Shown here piece by piece: positions 1 through 9,240 of a stretch of DNA of 64,000 nucleotides. The first letter of the stretch is position 1, and every line of letters begins with the position of its first letter. A program made the translations under genes and the position numbers. This stretch comes from Thermosynechococcus sp. NK55a (lineage in GTDB: Bacteria; Cyanobacteriota; Cyanobacteriia; Thermosynechococcales; Thermosynechococcaceae). The stretch spans positions 124,001-188,000 of the forward strand of contig NC_023033.1 in NCBI RefSeq assembly GCF_000505665.1. Reading direction: 5' to 3'. The notes under the pieces were generated by a model. It did not search any database. It saw nothing but the letters and a program-made list of their open reading frames with translations, and was not told where the DNA came from.

Positions 1-17
1 CAAATTAACGAATTTTT

Positions 18-3000
18 ATGGCCTTGACAAAATTAATCAAAGAATCTCGTAACTATTTACATTCACTGGCAGTCATCGAGATTCATTCCCAGTGGTTTCC
101 CCTCACCTCCCCCTCCCTCAAAGATGCAGGGACGACTCCCTATGCCGTGAATGTTAAAGGTCATCTGGCGTGGCCCAAGGGTCGGCACTCCCTGTGGTTG
201 GGGCAGCGGATCAGTGTACCGGCGATGGTTCAAGGCTATAGCGTGGCGGGCTTAACTCTACGCCTTGATCTCACGTGGTGGGCAGATCAGGCCACGGTGT
301 ATGTCAATGGCCAGGCGATGCATCGGGGGGATTTATTCGATCATTCGGTGAGTCTTTGCCTAGGGGAAGCCGTAACCCCTGGCCAAGCCTGGGATGTGGT
401 GTTGCATCTCATCAGTCCCAGCCACGATGACGGTGCTTTGGTGAGATCCTGCCTGCGGTTTGAATCGTCCACGGGAGTTGACCCCGACTTTGTTGCCGCT
501 GAGTTGAACATTTTGGAGATTTTTGGTGACACCCTCAACTTAGAACCCCTTGAACTGCTGCTGAAGGAAATTCTAGAAAGTCAAGGGCAGCGCCCCGTTT
601 TAGATCCGTTGCTGGCGGAGATTCATGACAGAATGCTGGCGATCGCCACCCCTTTACGGGAGTTCACTATCCATCTGTGTGGCCATGCCCATTTAGACTT
701 GGCGTGGCTCTGGCCAATCGCAGAAACATGGCAAGTGGCACAGTCCACTTTTCAATCCGTCTTGGGGCTCAAGAAACGCTACCCTGAGCTGACCTTTACC
801 CACTCCACCCCAGCTTTGTATGCCCATTTACAAACCCATGCCCCGGAACTCTTTGGGCAAATTCAGGCAGCCGTTGCCGCCGGTTGGTGGGATGTGGCAG
901 CGGGTCTTTGGGTGGAACCGGAGCTCAATCTCATTAATGCCGAGTCCATTGCCCGTCAAATTCTCTATGGGCAGCAGTACGTGCAGCAGGTCTTTGGTGA
1001 CATTAGCCCCATTGCTTGGTTGCCCGATACCTTTGGCTTTCCGGAACGCTTGCCCAGTTTCTTGGCCCAAGGGGGGATTCGCTACTTTGTCACCCAAAAA
1101 TTGCGCTGGAATGACACCACCCGCTTTCCCCACGGTTGGTTTGTCTGGCGGGATGTGGCGGGGGCTGAGATCAATGCCCTGATGTCAGCGCCCATTGGCG
1201 AGGGGATTGATCCAGTGAAAATGGCGACCTACGCCCAACAGTGGTGGCAACAAACGGGATCGCGGCGCAGCCTCTGGCTCCCCGGTGTTGGGGATCATGG
1301 CGGTGGACCAACGGCGGAAATGTTGGAACGGGTGCGACGCTGGCAACGCCTTGACGGCCTTGGGCCGCAGTGGCAATGGACAACCCTGCGGCAGTATTTG
1401 GAACAGTTGAGCCAAGAAACACCGCCGACCACTCAGTGGCAGGGGGAACTGTATTTAGAATTCCATCGCGGTTGCTACACCAGTCATGGTGATCAAAAGG
1501 CTGCCCACGATCGCGCCCAACGGCAACTGCAAGAGGCAGAGCGCTGGTGTGCCCTCGCCGCAATTACGACTGCTTTTTCCTACCCCAGGGAAGAACTCAA
1601 AACCTGTTGGCAACAACTGCTCTTTAACCAGTTCCACGACATTCTGCCTGGCTCCTCAATTCCTGAGGTCTATGCTGAGGTCAATCCGACATGGCAGCAG
1701 CTTCTGAAAACCACAGAAACATTACTGGCTGCGGCCCAAACCGCTCTGTGTGCGTCGATAGACTACGGCACCCCCCCCGTGGCAGGGGCAATTCCTGTGG
1801 TTATTTTCAATAGTGGGGTGGGCGATCGCGCCGGGGTTGTCCACATTGATTTGGCGCAGCTACCGCCGGAGATCCCCTCTTGGCGGGTGTATTGTCCACG
1901 GGGTAACTACGATTTACCAGCCCAGTTGAATACTCCCCAGGGGTGTCTGACCTTTCGTACCCCTGAGGTGCCGGGAATTGGCTACACACTCCTGTGGCTC
2001 TGCCCGCGATCGCGCCCTGACCCCTTACCCACCCCGCCCTTGGGCTATGTCTTGGAAAATAGCTATCTTCACGTTGAGATTGATCCGACAACGGGGGAAA
2101 TCACCAACCTCTACGACAAGTTGAATCATCGTCCCTGTTTGGGCGAGCGCGGCAATCAACTGCAATTTTTCCGTGATCAGGGGCAGTACTGGGATGCCTG
2201 GAACATTGATCCCAACTATGGGCAGCACCGCCTGGCGGGCGCGATCTTAGAGTCAATTGAATGGGTGACGTGGCATCAACTGGAGCAACGCCTACGGGTA
2301 AGGTGGCGCTTTCAGTCCTCAGGGATTCAGCAGGAATATGTGTTGCAGTATCAAACCCCCTGGCTGCGCATTGATACGGTAATTGACTGGCAGGAGGAAC
2401 ATATTCTCCTCAAGGCAGCTTTTCCCTTGGCAATCAGTGCTGAGCAGATCACCTGTGAAACTCCCGGCGGCGTTACGGTGCGCCCGACACTCCCGAATCC
2501 GCACCTCAGTCCCCATGAACAAACCAAATGGGAGGTGCCCTTTCTCACCTGGGTGGATTTGAGTACGCCAGAGTATGGGGTGAGTCTTTTCAGCAACTGC
2601 AAGCACGGGCTTGATGCCCAAGCCAATCAACTGCGCTTGACCCTCTTGCGATCCCCCACATGGCCTGATCCGACGAGCGATCGCGGTCAGCACCGCTTTA
2701 GCTATGGCGTGTTTCCCCACAGGGGGTCATGGCAGGCGGCGGCTGTCTCCCAATGGGCGGCTCAGTTTCATCATCCCCTCAGGAGCGCGATCTGCCACGG
2801 TGCAGCGAAGCTGTTTGGTCACTCTCCAGGAACCTTACCCGCCCACGCCCATCTGCTCCATTGGTCGGAGGCTAGCATTCAATGCCTTGCTCTCAAGGAG
2901 GCTGAAGATGGAGAGGGCTGGCAATTGCGAGTGGCAGAGGTCACTGGGGAAGGGGGCACCTTGGAACTGCACTCAACCCTCATCCCATGGCAGATCAAAG

Positions 3001-3092
3001 GCGGCCAAACCCTCCTGGAGAGGTCCACAGACCGTGGAGACCGAATGACCCTGGAGCCATGGGAAGTGGTAACCCTGCGGCTGGAAACTTAG
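18..3092 (+). CDS. alpha-mannosidase, glycoside hydrolase family 38
   Basis: A 1024-residue protein with the GH38 architecture: an N-terminal beta-sandwich-like part, then a zinc-dependent catalytic domain. The motif HAHLDLAW at about residues 223-230 supplies zinc ligands, and the motif WLPDTFGF near 334-341 carries the likely nucleophile Asp337. A long C-terminal beta domain follows. The family hydrolyses alpha-mannosidic bonds from glycans. No signal peptide is visible, so a cytoplasmic location is likely. The ATG at 18 lacks an obvious Shine-Dalgarno sequence and sits close to the window edge, so the upstream context is unseen. The stop overlaps the convergent ssb gene by four bases. The natural substrate cannot be told from the sequence. 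Confidence 0.93.
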   Translation: MALTKLIKESRNYLHSLAVIEIHSQWFPLTSPSLKDAGTTPYAVNVKGHLAWPKGRHSLWLGQRISVPAMVQGYSVAGLTLRLDLTWWADQATVYVNGQAMHRGDLFDHSVSLCLGEAVTPGQAWDVVLHLISPSHDDGALVRSCLRFESSTGVDPDFVAAELNILEIFGDTLNLEPLELLLKEILESQGQRPVLDPLLAEIHDRMLAIATPLREFTIHLCGHAHLDLAWLWPIAETWQVAQSTFQSVLGLKKRYPELTFTHSTPALYAHLQTHAPELFGQIQAAVAAGWWDVAAGLWVEPELNLINAESIARQILYGQQYVQQVFGDISPIAWLPDTFGFPERLPSFLAQGGIRYFVTQKLRWNDTTRFPHGWFVWRDVAGAEINALMSAPIGEGIDPVKMATYAQQWWQQTGSRRSLWLPGVGDHGGGPTAEMLERVRRWQRLDGLGPQWQWTTLRQYLEQLSQETPPTTQWQGELYLEFHRGCYTSHGDQKAAHDRAQRQLQEAERWCALAAITTAFSYPREELKTCWQQLLFNQFHDILPGSSIPEVYAEVNPTWQQLLKTTETLLAAAQTALCASIDYGTPPVAGAIPVVIFNSGVGDRAGVVHIDLAQLPPEIPSWRVYCPRGNYDLPAQLNTPQGCLTFRTPEVPGIGYTLLWLCPRSRPDPLPTPPLGYVLENSYLHVEIDPTTGEITNLYDKLNHRPCLGERGNQLQFFRDQGQYWDAWNIDPNYGQHRLAGAILESIEWVTWHQLEQRLRVRWRFQSSGIQQEYVLQYQTPWLRIDTVIDWQEEHILLKAAFPLAISAEQITCETPGGVTVRPTLPNPHLSPHEQTKWEVPFLTWVDLSTPEYGVSLFSNCKHGLDAQANQLRLTLLRSPTWPDPTSDRGQHRFSYGVFPHRGSWQAAAVSQWAAQFHHPLRSAICHGAAKLFGHSPGTLPAHAHLLHWSEASIQCLALKEAEDGEGWQLRVAEVTGEGGTLELHSTLIPWQIKGGQTLLERSTDRGDRMTLEPWEVVTLRLET

Positions 3093-3508
3093 AAGGGCAC
3101 CTCGTCCAAGTTGATATCCCCGGCTTCAGGTTCAGGGGGTGGGGAGGCCACCCTGGGTGTCACGGGTACGGTGGCGGCGGGCTGTGCAGGGTGGTCCACA
3201 ATGTTGCCCTCAACTGTGTAGAAACGGCTCACCACTAACTCGGCGCGTTTTTCTTTGAAGCCCTCGGGGCGGTCAATGGTGTCCATTTTTAGCCGACCTT
3301 CTAAAATCAGGCGATCGCCTACCTTGCATTCTGCGTGCATTTTTTGTCCCAAATTCCCCCAAGCAACTGTTCGCAAACTCATGGGTGGTTCTTCACTGCG
3401 AAGGCTGGCAAACTGCACCACCATCGTCGCCACTGCCATTTGATTTTCTTGGGTGTAGCGCAGTTCTGGGGCTTGGATCACTTCCGCAAAGAGGACGCAA
3501 CTATTCAT
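3089..3508 (-). CDS. ssb: single-stranded DNA-binding protein
   Basis: A 139-residue protein with one OB fold over about residues 1-105, a Pro/Ala-rich linker, and the acidic tip DEVPF at the C-terminus. In bacterial SSB this tip recruits replication and repair partners. The protein coats single-stranded DNA during replication, recombination and repair. Its length is short compared with E. coli SSB (178) because the linker is short. It stands alone, divergent from the downstream oxidoreductase operon and convergent with the mannosidase gene. A second SSB elsewhere in the genome is possible. Confidence 0.9.
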   Translation of the reverse strand: MNSCVLFAEVIQAPELRYTQENQMAVATMVVQFASLRSEEPPMSLRTVAWGNLGQKMHAECKVGDRLILEGRLKMDTIDRPEGFKEKRAELVVSRFYTVEGNIVDHPAQPAATVPVTPRVASPPPEPEAGDINLDEVPF

Positions 3509-3683
3509 CTGTGGGCTTCCAACAGCTCATGTTCTTTCCAGTATAGTCCCAATGGCTGCCGCAACAAGGCCACAAGATGAACAGTGCAACTCTGGGGTTT
3601 TTCTCAGCACAGATGGCTGTGGCCAATTGTATCTTCTTATACTACCATATAGTTAATTAAATAAATTTGTAGAGGATACAGTC

Positions 3684-4982
3684 ATGGCACGGGTGGTTGT
3701 CCTTGGGGCGGGCATTGGTGGATTGCCCACAGCCTACGAATTGAAACATCGTTTCGGCGATCGCCATGAAGTGATCTTGGTCTCTGATGTGGATCGCTTT
3801 ACGTTTATCCCAGGATTAGTGGCGGTTGCCCTCGGATACAATTCCCTCGAACACCTGCAAGTGCCCCTAGAGAGGGTCAGCCGGCGCCATCGGCTGAGAT
3901 GGGTGCAAGGGAAAGTTCAGCGGCTTGCCCCTGAGGAAAAGAAAATTTACTTGCCTGAACAAACCCTTGACTACGACTATTTGGTGATTGCCACAGGGGC
4001 AGAACTGGCACTTGATACGATTCCCGGGCTCGGTATTTACAGCCATTCCGTGTGTACTCCCGCCCACGCAGTAGCTGCCCAGAGAGCATGGCAAGAATTC
4101 CTCAAAGAGCCAGGGGACTTAGTTGTGGGTGCCGCTCCCGGCGCCAGTTGCTTTGGGCCTGCCTATGAATTTCTCTTTTTGGCAGAGCAGGCCCTGCGGC
4201 GTCATGGATTGCGCGATCAGGTCAAGATCACCTTCATTACCCCTGAACCCTACGTTGGCCACTTGGGAATTGGTGGGTTGGCCAATGGCGATCAACTCAC
4301 CCGCAACCTGATAGAGAAACGGGGCATTGAAACAATTACCAACGCTGAGATAACTGCTATCGAGCCGCATCGAATCCTGCTGCGGGATGGACAGGTGATC
4401 CCCTTTGGCTACAGTATGATTTTGCCACCTTTTCGCGGAGTGGCCTTTGTGCGCGCCTCTGGCCTTGGCAATGAGAAGGGGTTTTTGCCCTTGCTGCCCA
4501 CCCTACAGCATCCCAACTTTCCTGAAATCTATGGGGTGGGCATCAGTGTTCACTTTCCACCTTTAGAAGTGACCCCTGTGCCTATGGGAGTGCCCAAAAC
4601 CGGTCAAATGACGGAGGAGATGGCGATCGCTGCGAGCCACAACATTGCCGTTGCCCTTGGGGAATTAGCGGCTGACCCTGTGGTCCCGACACTGGATGCC
4701 CTATGTTTTGCTGACTTTGGCAATACCGGTATTGCCTATATTGCCGCTCCGGTCATTCCGGAACCCCCTGGGGGGAACCGCCGCTTGGCCTACGCCATTC
4801 AAGGATTGTGGGTCAGTTGGGTCAAGGCCGCCTTTGAACGCTACTTCCTGCTGAAAATGTGGTGGGGACTGAGTGTCCCTTGGTTTGAACAGTGGGGACT
4901 GCGGCTATTCTTTGGCCTTTCCCTTGTGCGTCCCCTGCAACCCACGGTGTTTCCAGAGCAGCAACCCATCATAAAAGTTTGA
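3684..4982 (+). CDS. sulfide:quinone oxidoreductase-like flavoprotein
   Basis: A 432-residue FAD protein. The Rossmann motif GAGIGGLPTAYEL lies at residues 8-20 and an ATG-type motif (VIATGAEL) near 101-108. Cysteines lie at 124, 156 (in GASCFGPAYEF) and 341 (in LDALCFADFG). The 156/341 spacing fits the redox-active pair of sulfide:quinone oxidoreductases, and an ordinary type II NADH dehydrogenase would lack it. C-terminal amphipathic segments (about 370-415) suggest membrane attachment for quinone reduction. The gene is followed at 40 bp by a haem protein and then a DUF3122 gene, a likely operon. An AT-rich stretch upstream (3640-3665) could hold the promoter. SQR activity is inferred; a sulfide-independent quinone reductase is the alternative. 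Confidence 0.75.
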   Translation: MARVVVLGAGIGGLPTAYELKHRFGDRHEVILVSDVDRFTFIPGLVAVALGYNSLEHLQVPLERVSRRHRLRWVQGKVQRLAPEEKKIYLPEQTLDYDYLVIATGAELALDTIPGLGIYSHSVCTPAHAVAAQRAWQEFLKEPGDLVVGAAPGASCFGPAYEFLFLAEQALRRHGLRDQVKITFITPEPYVGHLGIGGLANGDQLTRNLIEKRGIETITNAEITAIEPHRILLRDGQVIPFGYSMILPPFRGVAFVRASGLGNEKGFLPLLPTLQHPNFPEIYGVGISVHFPPLEVTPVPMGVPKTGQMTEEMAIAASHNIAVALGELAADPVVPTLDALCFADFGNTGIAYIAAPVIPEPPGGNRRLAYAIQGLWVSWVKAAFERYFLLKMWWGLSVPWFEQWGLRLFFGLSLVRPLQPTVFPEQQPIIKV

Positions 4983-5022
4983 CAGACAAACATTGACAAA
5001 ATTTAATAAAGGAGTAACTTCT

Positions 5023-5598
5023 ATGGTGCGCATCTTTCTCATGGCTCTGTTGATGGCGTCCCTATGGATCCAGGCTTCCCCGCCCACCTTGGCCAGTGTG
5101 AATCCTGATGAGCTGGGGAAAGTGGTCACAGCCATTGAACAGTTGGATCAAATGCGCATTGGCCTTGCCTCTACCCTAGAAGGGGGTACTGGCGAACCGA
5201 CCCTTGACACCTTTAAGGCCGTCTGTGCCCCCGTGGGCAAGCAAGCCAAGGAAATTGCTGCTGCCAATGGCTGGCAAGTGCGTCAAGTGGCCCTCAAGTA
5301 TCGCAACCCCAACCATGCCCCGCGCACAGCCCTGGAAGTGCAAGCCTTCAATCAGTTTGATAACAACCGCCAACTGCAAGCCTTTTGGCAAACTGATAAC
5401 GAAGGGGTGCACTACTTCCGTCGCATTGATGTCCAAGCCAGTTGCCTTGCCTGCCATGGCGCTAAAAATCGCCGTCCTGCCTTTATTCAGGAAAAATATC
5501 CCAGCGATCGCGCCTATGGCTTCCGTGTTGGCGATCTGCGGGGCATTTACGCTGTAACGATTCCGCAAATTCAGCAGGCACTCCAAACCTCACCCTAA
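5023..5598 (+). CDS. DUF3365 periplasmic c-type haem protein (Tll0287-like)
   Basis: A 191-residue protein beginning MVRIFLMALLMAS, a hydrophobic signal peptide probably cut near Ala24. The ATG at 5023 is preceded by AAGGAG (5009-5014) at good spacing and is preferred over an upstream in-frame TTG at 4993. The DUF3365 domain carries one covalent haem motif, CLACH, at residues 141-145. A conserved Cys at 68 could act as the second axial ligand. The T. elongatus homologue Tll0287 is a structurally characterised c-type haem protein whose fold recalls PAS-type sensor domains; its role is uncertain. Position directly after the SQR-like gene suggests a redox or ligand-sensing partner in the lumen or periplasm. 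Confidence 0.85.
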   Translation: MVRIFLMALLMASLWIQASPPTLASVNPDELGKVVTAIEQLDQMRIGLASTLEGGTGEPTLDTFKAVCAPVGKQAKEIAAANGWQVRQVALKYRNPNHAPRTALEVQAFNQFDNNRQLQAFWQTDNEGVHYFRRIDVQASCLACHGAKNRRPAFIQEKYPSDRAYGFRVGDLRGIYAVTIPQIQQALQTSP

Positions 5599-5610
5599 GG
5601 AGGTCCTCCC

Positions 5611-6087
5611 ATGGCCCGTTGGGAACGTTGTTTACTTTTGATTCTGTTAGTCATTCCCCTGTGGCTGGCGGTGTCCCCCAGTAGCGATGCCATGATTCGC
5701 ACCATTGAAGAGGCTCCCAACCAAGTGGTGGTGCAGTCGCGGCATTCGTTGCGCGATAATCATGGCTTTACGTGGCAGGTGATTCTCTTTTCGCGTCCCG
5801 ACCAGTTGCAGTTGCGCTTGGTGGGGTTTCCAGAGCAGTACCATTTTCGCCATCCCGATCCCTTGGTGTTGATCACGTCCAGCGGTCAAACCCTCACAGC
5901 TGCGGATGACTTTCCCAAGGCAGACACCGTTGCCAATGTAGGACAGTTTGATCTGTTGCCCCTTGCCTCGCAACTGCCGAGGAGTGAGCCCTTGGTTCTG
6001 CGTCCACCCCTAGAGGAGCAGGGGATTGAGATTGCTGTTCCTGCCGCTGTGGTCATTGAGTGGCACGCCCTGATGGCGGAAGTTTAG
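5611..6087 (+). CDS. DUF3122 family secreted protein
   Basis: A 158-residue cyanobacterial protein starting with a clear signal sequence (MARWERCLLLILLVIPLWLA) with a likely cleavage site in the Ala/Ser-rich stretch near residue 27. The rest is a compact soluble domain without cysteines. A strong AAGGAGG ribosome site (5597-5603) overlaps the stop of the preceding haem gene, so the two are probably co-translated. It is the last gene of the SQR-like, haem and DUF3122 group, and its stop overlaps the convergent synthase gene by four bases. The family has no known biochemical function that I can state. Confidence 0.8.
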   Translation: MARWERCLLLILLVIPLWLAVSPSSDAMIRTIEEAPNQVVVQSRHSLRDNHGFTWQVILFSRPDQLQLRLVGFPEQYHFRHPDPLVLITSSGQTLTAADDFPKADTVANVGQFDLLPLASQLPRSEPLVLRPPLEEQGIEIAVPAAVVIEWHALMAEV

Positions 6088-7460
6088 GAACGGGTGGCAA
6101 TGGGCGTTGGTGTTCCGAGGGCAAGGAGCAGGGCTTGGGCTTTGCTCAGGGATTCTTGCCATTCCCGTTCTGGATCGCTGTCGGCCACAATACCGGCACC
6201 TACTTGTCCCCAGGTTTTCTGGCGATCGCGCCCCACCAAGAGGGTACGGATGAGGATATTCAAGTCCAGATGCCCTCGCTGATCCCAGTAGCCACAGGAA
6301 CCGTAGAACAAATTGCGGGGAAAGGGTTCAAGAGCTGCCAAAATCTCCATGCAGCGCACCTTGGGACAGCCGGTAATGGTGCCACCGGGAAAGAGGGCAC
6401 GGATCACATCCACGGGGGATCTCCTCGGCTGTAACTTGCCGCGCACATTGCTCACGAGGTGCATCACATGGCTGTAGTACTCCAAACTGAGGAGTTCATC
6501 CACCACCACACTGCCCCATTGGCAGATTCGCCCCAAGTCGTTGCGCTCTAAATCCACAAGCATAATGTGTTCTGCCTGTTCCTTGGTATTGCTGCGGAGT
6601 TCCTCGGCGTGGGCGCGATCGGCCGCAGGGGTTTGGCCGCGGGGACGGGTACCGGCAATGGGTCGTGTTTGCACCCAATCTCCCTGAACCTGCACCAAGC
6701 GTTCCGGTGAGCAACTGACAATGTAGCCCCAAGGGGTTTGCCAAAAGCTGGCAAAGGGAGAGGGGTTAATCTGCTGTAGCCGCAGGTATTGTTGCCACGG
6801 ATCAACGCGGCCATCATGGCAAAAGCGCGCCGACAGATTGGCCTGAAAAATATCGCCAGCGCGGATATGGCGGAGAATTTGCTCAACGGCTGCTTGGTAG
6901 GTCTCGGACTGCCAGCCCGCCGCGAGTTCAATGCTGCCGGGGCGATCCGGTAATAAGAGGAACTGCTCAAGGGGGGGATCTTCAAGAGTTTGTTGCAGCG
7001 CCGCCAGTTGACTCGCACTCGAAGCCGCCAGATACAGGCGATCCGCCTGATGATCCAAGACAGCAAAGGCTTGAGGCTCATACCAAAAGGCCACTGGAAA
7101 AGGGAGCGGATCGGGCTTGGGCGGGGGTAGCGCTTCAATTTCCCATGCCAATTCGTACCCCAGCCATCCCAACCACCCTCCTGCAAAGGGCAGATGGCTG
7201 ACTTCTTCGGGCACAGCGGTTGCTTGGGGAAATGTTTGTAATGTTGGCAGCACCTCACCGAGGGATAAAACCCACTGGCGATCGCGCCGTGGTGACCCCG
7301 CACAAATGGAATAGCGAGCTTGGGGTGTGGGGGCTTGGGCTGGACTTTCCAGTAGGACAGCAATTGGCTCCCTCAAAAACAACTGCTGAAAAATAGCGCG
7401 ACCCGTGCGCCCACGCAGGGGCAGACAGCGCCAAAGCCACGGCTCACAGGGGCGCATCAC
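6084..7460 (-). CDS. chorismate-utilising synthase component I (TrpE/PabB family)
   Basis: A 458-residue protein with the chorismate-binding domain in its C-terminal two thirds: PIAGTRPRG near residue 270, NDLGR, SNVRGKL, and GGTITGCPK near 375. The PIAGT form and an LLES motif near residue 38, a tryptophan-contact motif in TrpE, lean towards anthranilate synthase. The modest length and isolation from a glutamine amidotransferase gene also allow aminodeoxychorismate synthase (PabB). Either way the enzyme aminates chorismate. Its start overlaps the stop of the upstream ECF T-component gene in ATGA, suggesting translational coupling. Confidence 0.85.
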   Translation of the reverse strand: MMRPCEPWLWRCLPLRGRTGRAIFQQLFLREPIAVLLESPAQAPTPQARYSICAGSPRRDRQWVLSLGEVLPTLQTFPQATAVPEEVSHLPFAGGWLGWLGYELAWEIEALPPPKPDPLPFPVAFWYEPQAFAVLDHQADRLYLAASSASQLAALQQTLEDPPLEQFLLLPDRPGSIELAAGWQSETYQAAVEQILRHIRAGDIFQANLSARFCHDGRVDPWQQYLRLQQINPSPFASFWQTPWGYIVSCSPERLVQVQGDWVQTRPIAGTRPRGQTPAADRAHAEELRSNTKEQAEHIMLVDLERNDLGRICQWGSVVVDELLSLEYYSHVMHLVSNVRGKLQPRRSPVDVIRALFPGGTITGCPKVRCMEILAALEPFPRNLFYGSCGYWDQRGHLDLNILIRTLLVGRDRQKTWGQVGAGIVADSDPEREWQESLSKAQALLLALGTPTPIATRS

Positions 7461-8359
7461 GAGTGCTCAACCCCCAACCAACCCAAGCGAATTAACCAAA
7501 ATAGCCCCAGACCCCCCAAGGCTAACCAATCGCGCCGCTGCAATCGCAGATGGTGCCACGGGTTATCGTAGGTTTCCGGTTCTTGAAAGCCCCGCACTTG
7601 CATCGCACAGGCCACCTGTTCTGCCCGCAGGAGTAAATTTTCCAACAGCCGTACCGCTAAGGTGAGCCACAGCTTGATACTGCCTTTAATGCCCACAAGT
7701 CGCCAATTGATGGCACGAGTCCGCACCGAGCGGCTCAGGTTTTGCACTTCTTCCAAGACCAAGGGAATAAACCGCAGTGAAAGCGTCAAGGTCAGGGCAA
7801 TTTCGGCCACCGGCAGCTTAAAGCGTTTCAGGGGCTGCATGAGATTTTCTAAGCCAGCGGTCACTTCCTCAGGAGCGGTGGTGAGCAAAAACAAATGCGT
7901 ACTGTACAGGAGTGTAAACAGGAGGGTACTCAGGCGGATGCCTAAATCCAGCGATCGCTGGGAGACTTGCAGCTGAATGGGAAACTGACCCACTTGGGCG
8001 TGAAATTGCCACAGGATATAGCGGTAACTCGTGGCCGGAACTGTCGCTGCCAAGGGACGGCGGGGTTGATAGGTTACAGCCATCCCATCGGGCATCAAAG
8101 CTGTGATCACCAGAATTAAACTACCCACCAGGAGGAGCCACAGCAGTTGCCGCCGCCATACCCGTGCCGGAATTCCCCCTACGAGCGTCAGGAGAATTAA
8201 GCTGACCACTAGCCCCAACCGCCAAAAGACATCCGCTAAAATAGGGGCCAACAGAAACGTCATCAACCATGCCAACTTCACCCGTGGATCAAGGCGGTGC
8301 AGCCAAGTGATGGGTTGTTCAAGGTATAGCCCTAGGGGGAGCGATCGCAGCAAATCCAT
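7457..8359 (-). CDS. energy-coupling factor transporter T component (EcfT/CbiQ family)
   Basis: A 300-residue membrane protein with about five hydrophobic segments (residues 30-80, 105-150, 270-295). Two basic coupling motifs are present, RTRAINWRLVG near 210 and MQVRGFQEPE near 255, which resemble the Ala-Arg-Gly coupling helices that contact the ATPases in ECF importers. The substrate-binding S component is not adjacent. A lone ECF-type ATPase gene lies at 23243-23908 and may be its partner, though they are 15 kb apart. It is coupled by a four-base overlap to the downstream synthase and lies 9 bp from the PspA-like gene. Substrate unknown. Confidence 0.85.
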   Translation of the reverse strand: MDLLRSLPLGLYLEQPITWLHRLDPRVKLAWLMTFLLAPILADVFWRLGLVVSLILLTLVGGIPARVWRRQLLWLLLVGSLILVITALMPDGMAVTYQPRRPLAATVPATSYRYILWQFHAQVGQFPIQLQVSQRSLDLGIRLSTLLFTLLYSTHLFLLTTAPEEVTAGLENLMQPLKRFKLPVAEIALTLTLSLRFIPLVLEEVQNLSRSVRTRAINWRLVGIKGSIKLWLTLAVRLLENLLLRAEQVACAMQVRGFQEPETYDNPWHHLRLQRRDWLALGGLGLFWLIRLGWLGVEHS

Positions 8360-8368
8360 GGAAAATCG

Positions 8369-9100
8369 CTAGTTTTTCTCCAGTTGTCGCCGCAGGGCTT
8401 CCAATTCTGGATCGTAGGCAGGGGTGCTACTGGGGGACAGTTGCGGATTGGCTAACTCCGCCTTCAGCCGCGCTAAGTCCTCCTCCACACTGCCCCCTTC
8501 TAGGGCAGCAAACTTGGCTTCGAGGGTATCGCTATTGAGTTCAGCCACCGCTTGGGAGCGAGCCTCCAGTTCCTGAACCCGCTCTTCCATGCGCTCAAAG
8601 GCGGCCATTGGGGCGTTGATGTTCATACTGCTAAAGGTTTGTTGCAGTTGCTCTGAGGCCTTGGCTGCCCGTGCCCGTGCCACTAGCATTTCTTTGCGGG
8701 TTCTCGCTTCAGCAATCTTGCTTTCAAGCTGTTGCATTTGTTTTTTGAGAGCTTCTACTTGGGTCACAGACTGCTCCAGTTGCCCTTTGAGGGCCATGGC
8801 TGCATTGAGTGCTGTTTTTTTGCGACTCAAGGCCTCTAGCGCCAGTTGCTCATCCCCATGTTGCAGGGCAATTTTGGCACGGCGTTCCCACTCAGCCGCC
8901 TGCTGTTGGTTTTGGTTGAACTGTTGCTCTAACCGCTTTTGGGAGGCGATCGCTTGGGCAACGGCTTGCCGCAGTGTTACCAGATTGTCCTGCATTTCGA
9001 TCATGGTCTGCTCGAGAATTTTTTCGGGATCTTCAGCAGCACCCACCAGCGCATTGAGCCAACTGCGAACCACACGGCTGACGCGATCAAATAGTCCCAC
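8369..9100 (-). CDS. PspA/IM30 (Vipp1) family membrane-remodelling protein
   Basis: A 243-residue, almost wholly coiled-coil protein starting MGLFDRVSRVVRSWLNAL, the amphipathic N-terminal helix typical of PspA/Vipp1. Glu/Gln/Ala-rich heptads run through residues 25-185. A short tail ends with the extra helix DPELEALRRQLEKN after a Pro/Ser linker. The tail is shorter than that of classical Vipp1 but longer than that of E. coli PspA. Family members form ESCRT-III-like rings and rods that stabilise membranes; Vipp1 is needed for thylakoid formation. Whether this copy is Vipp1 or a stress PspA paralogue cannot be settled here. Confidence 0.88.
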   Translation of the reverse strand: MGLFDRVSRVVRSWLNALVGAAEDPEKILEQTMIEMQDNLVTLRQAVAQAIASQKRLEQQFNQNQQQAAEWERRAKIALQHGDEQLALEALSRKKTALNAAMALKGQLEQSVTQVEALKKQMQQLESKIAEARTRKEMLVARARAAKASEQLQQTFSSMNINAPMAAFERMEERVQELEARSQAVAELNSDTLEAKFAALEGGSVEEDLARLKAELANPQLSPSSTPAYDPELEALRRQLEKN

Positions 9101-9240
9101 AGCGTTATCTCCCTATTGGTTCCTTATCTATAGCAGTATGCCACTTTCTTCAGATTCTTTGGCCACAAGTCTCAAAAACGCTTGCTGCCCTGGGCTTAAG
9201 CTATAGTAAAATCATTGGAATCTTGATCCTAACTTTAGTG

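Noticed and set aside
6548-7363. A 271-codon open frame on the same strand as the chorismate-utilising synthase
   Set aside because: It lies wholly inside the synthase gene in another frame and its Arg/Pro/Ser-rich translation has no family features.
8589-9206. A 205-codon open frame antisense to the PspA-like gene
   Set aside because: Its Ser/Cys/Ala-rich translation is the expected complement of Gln/Glu/Ala coiled-coil codons.
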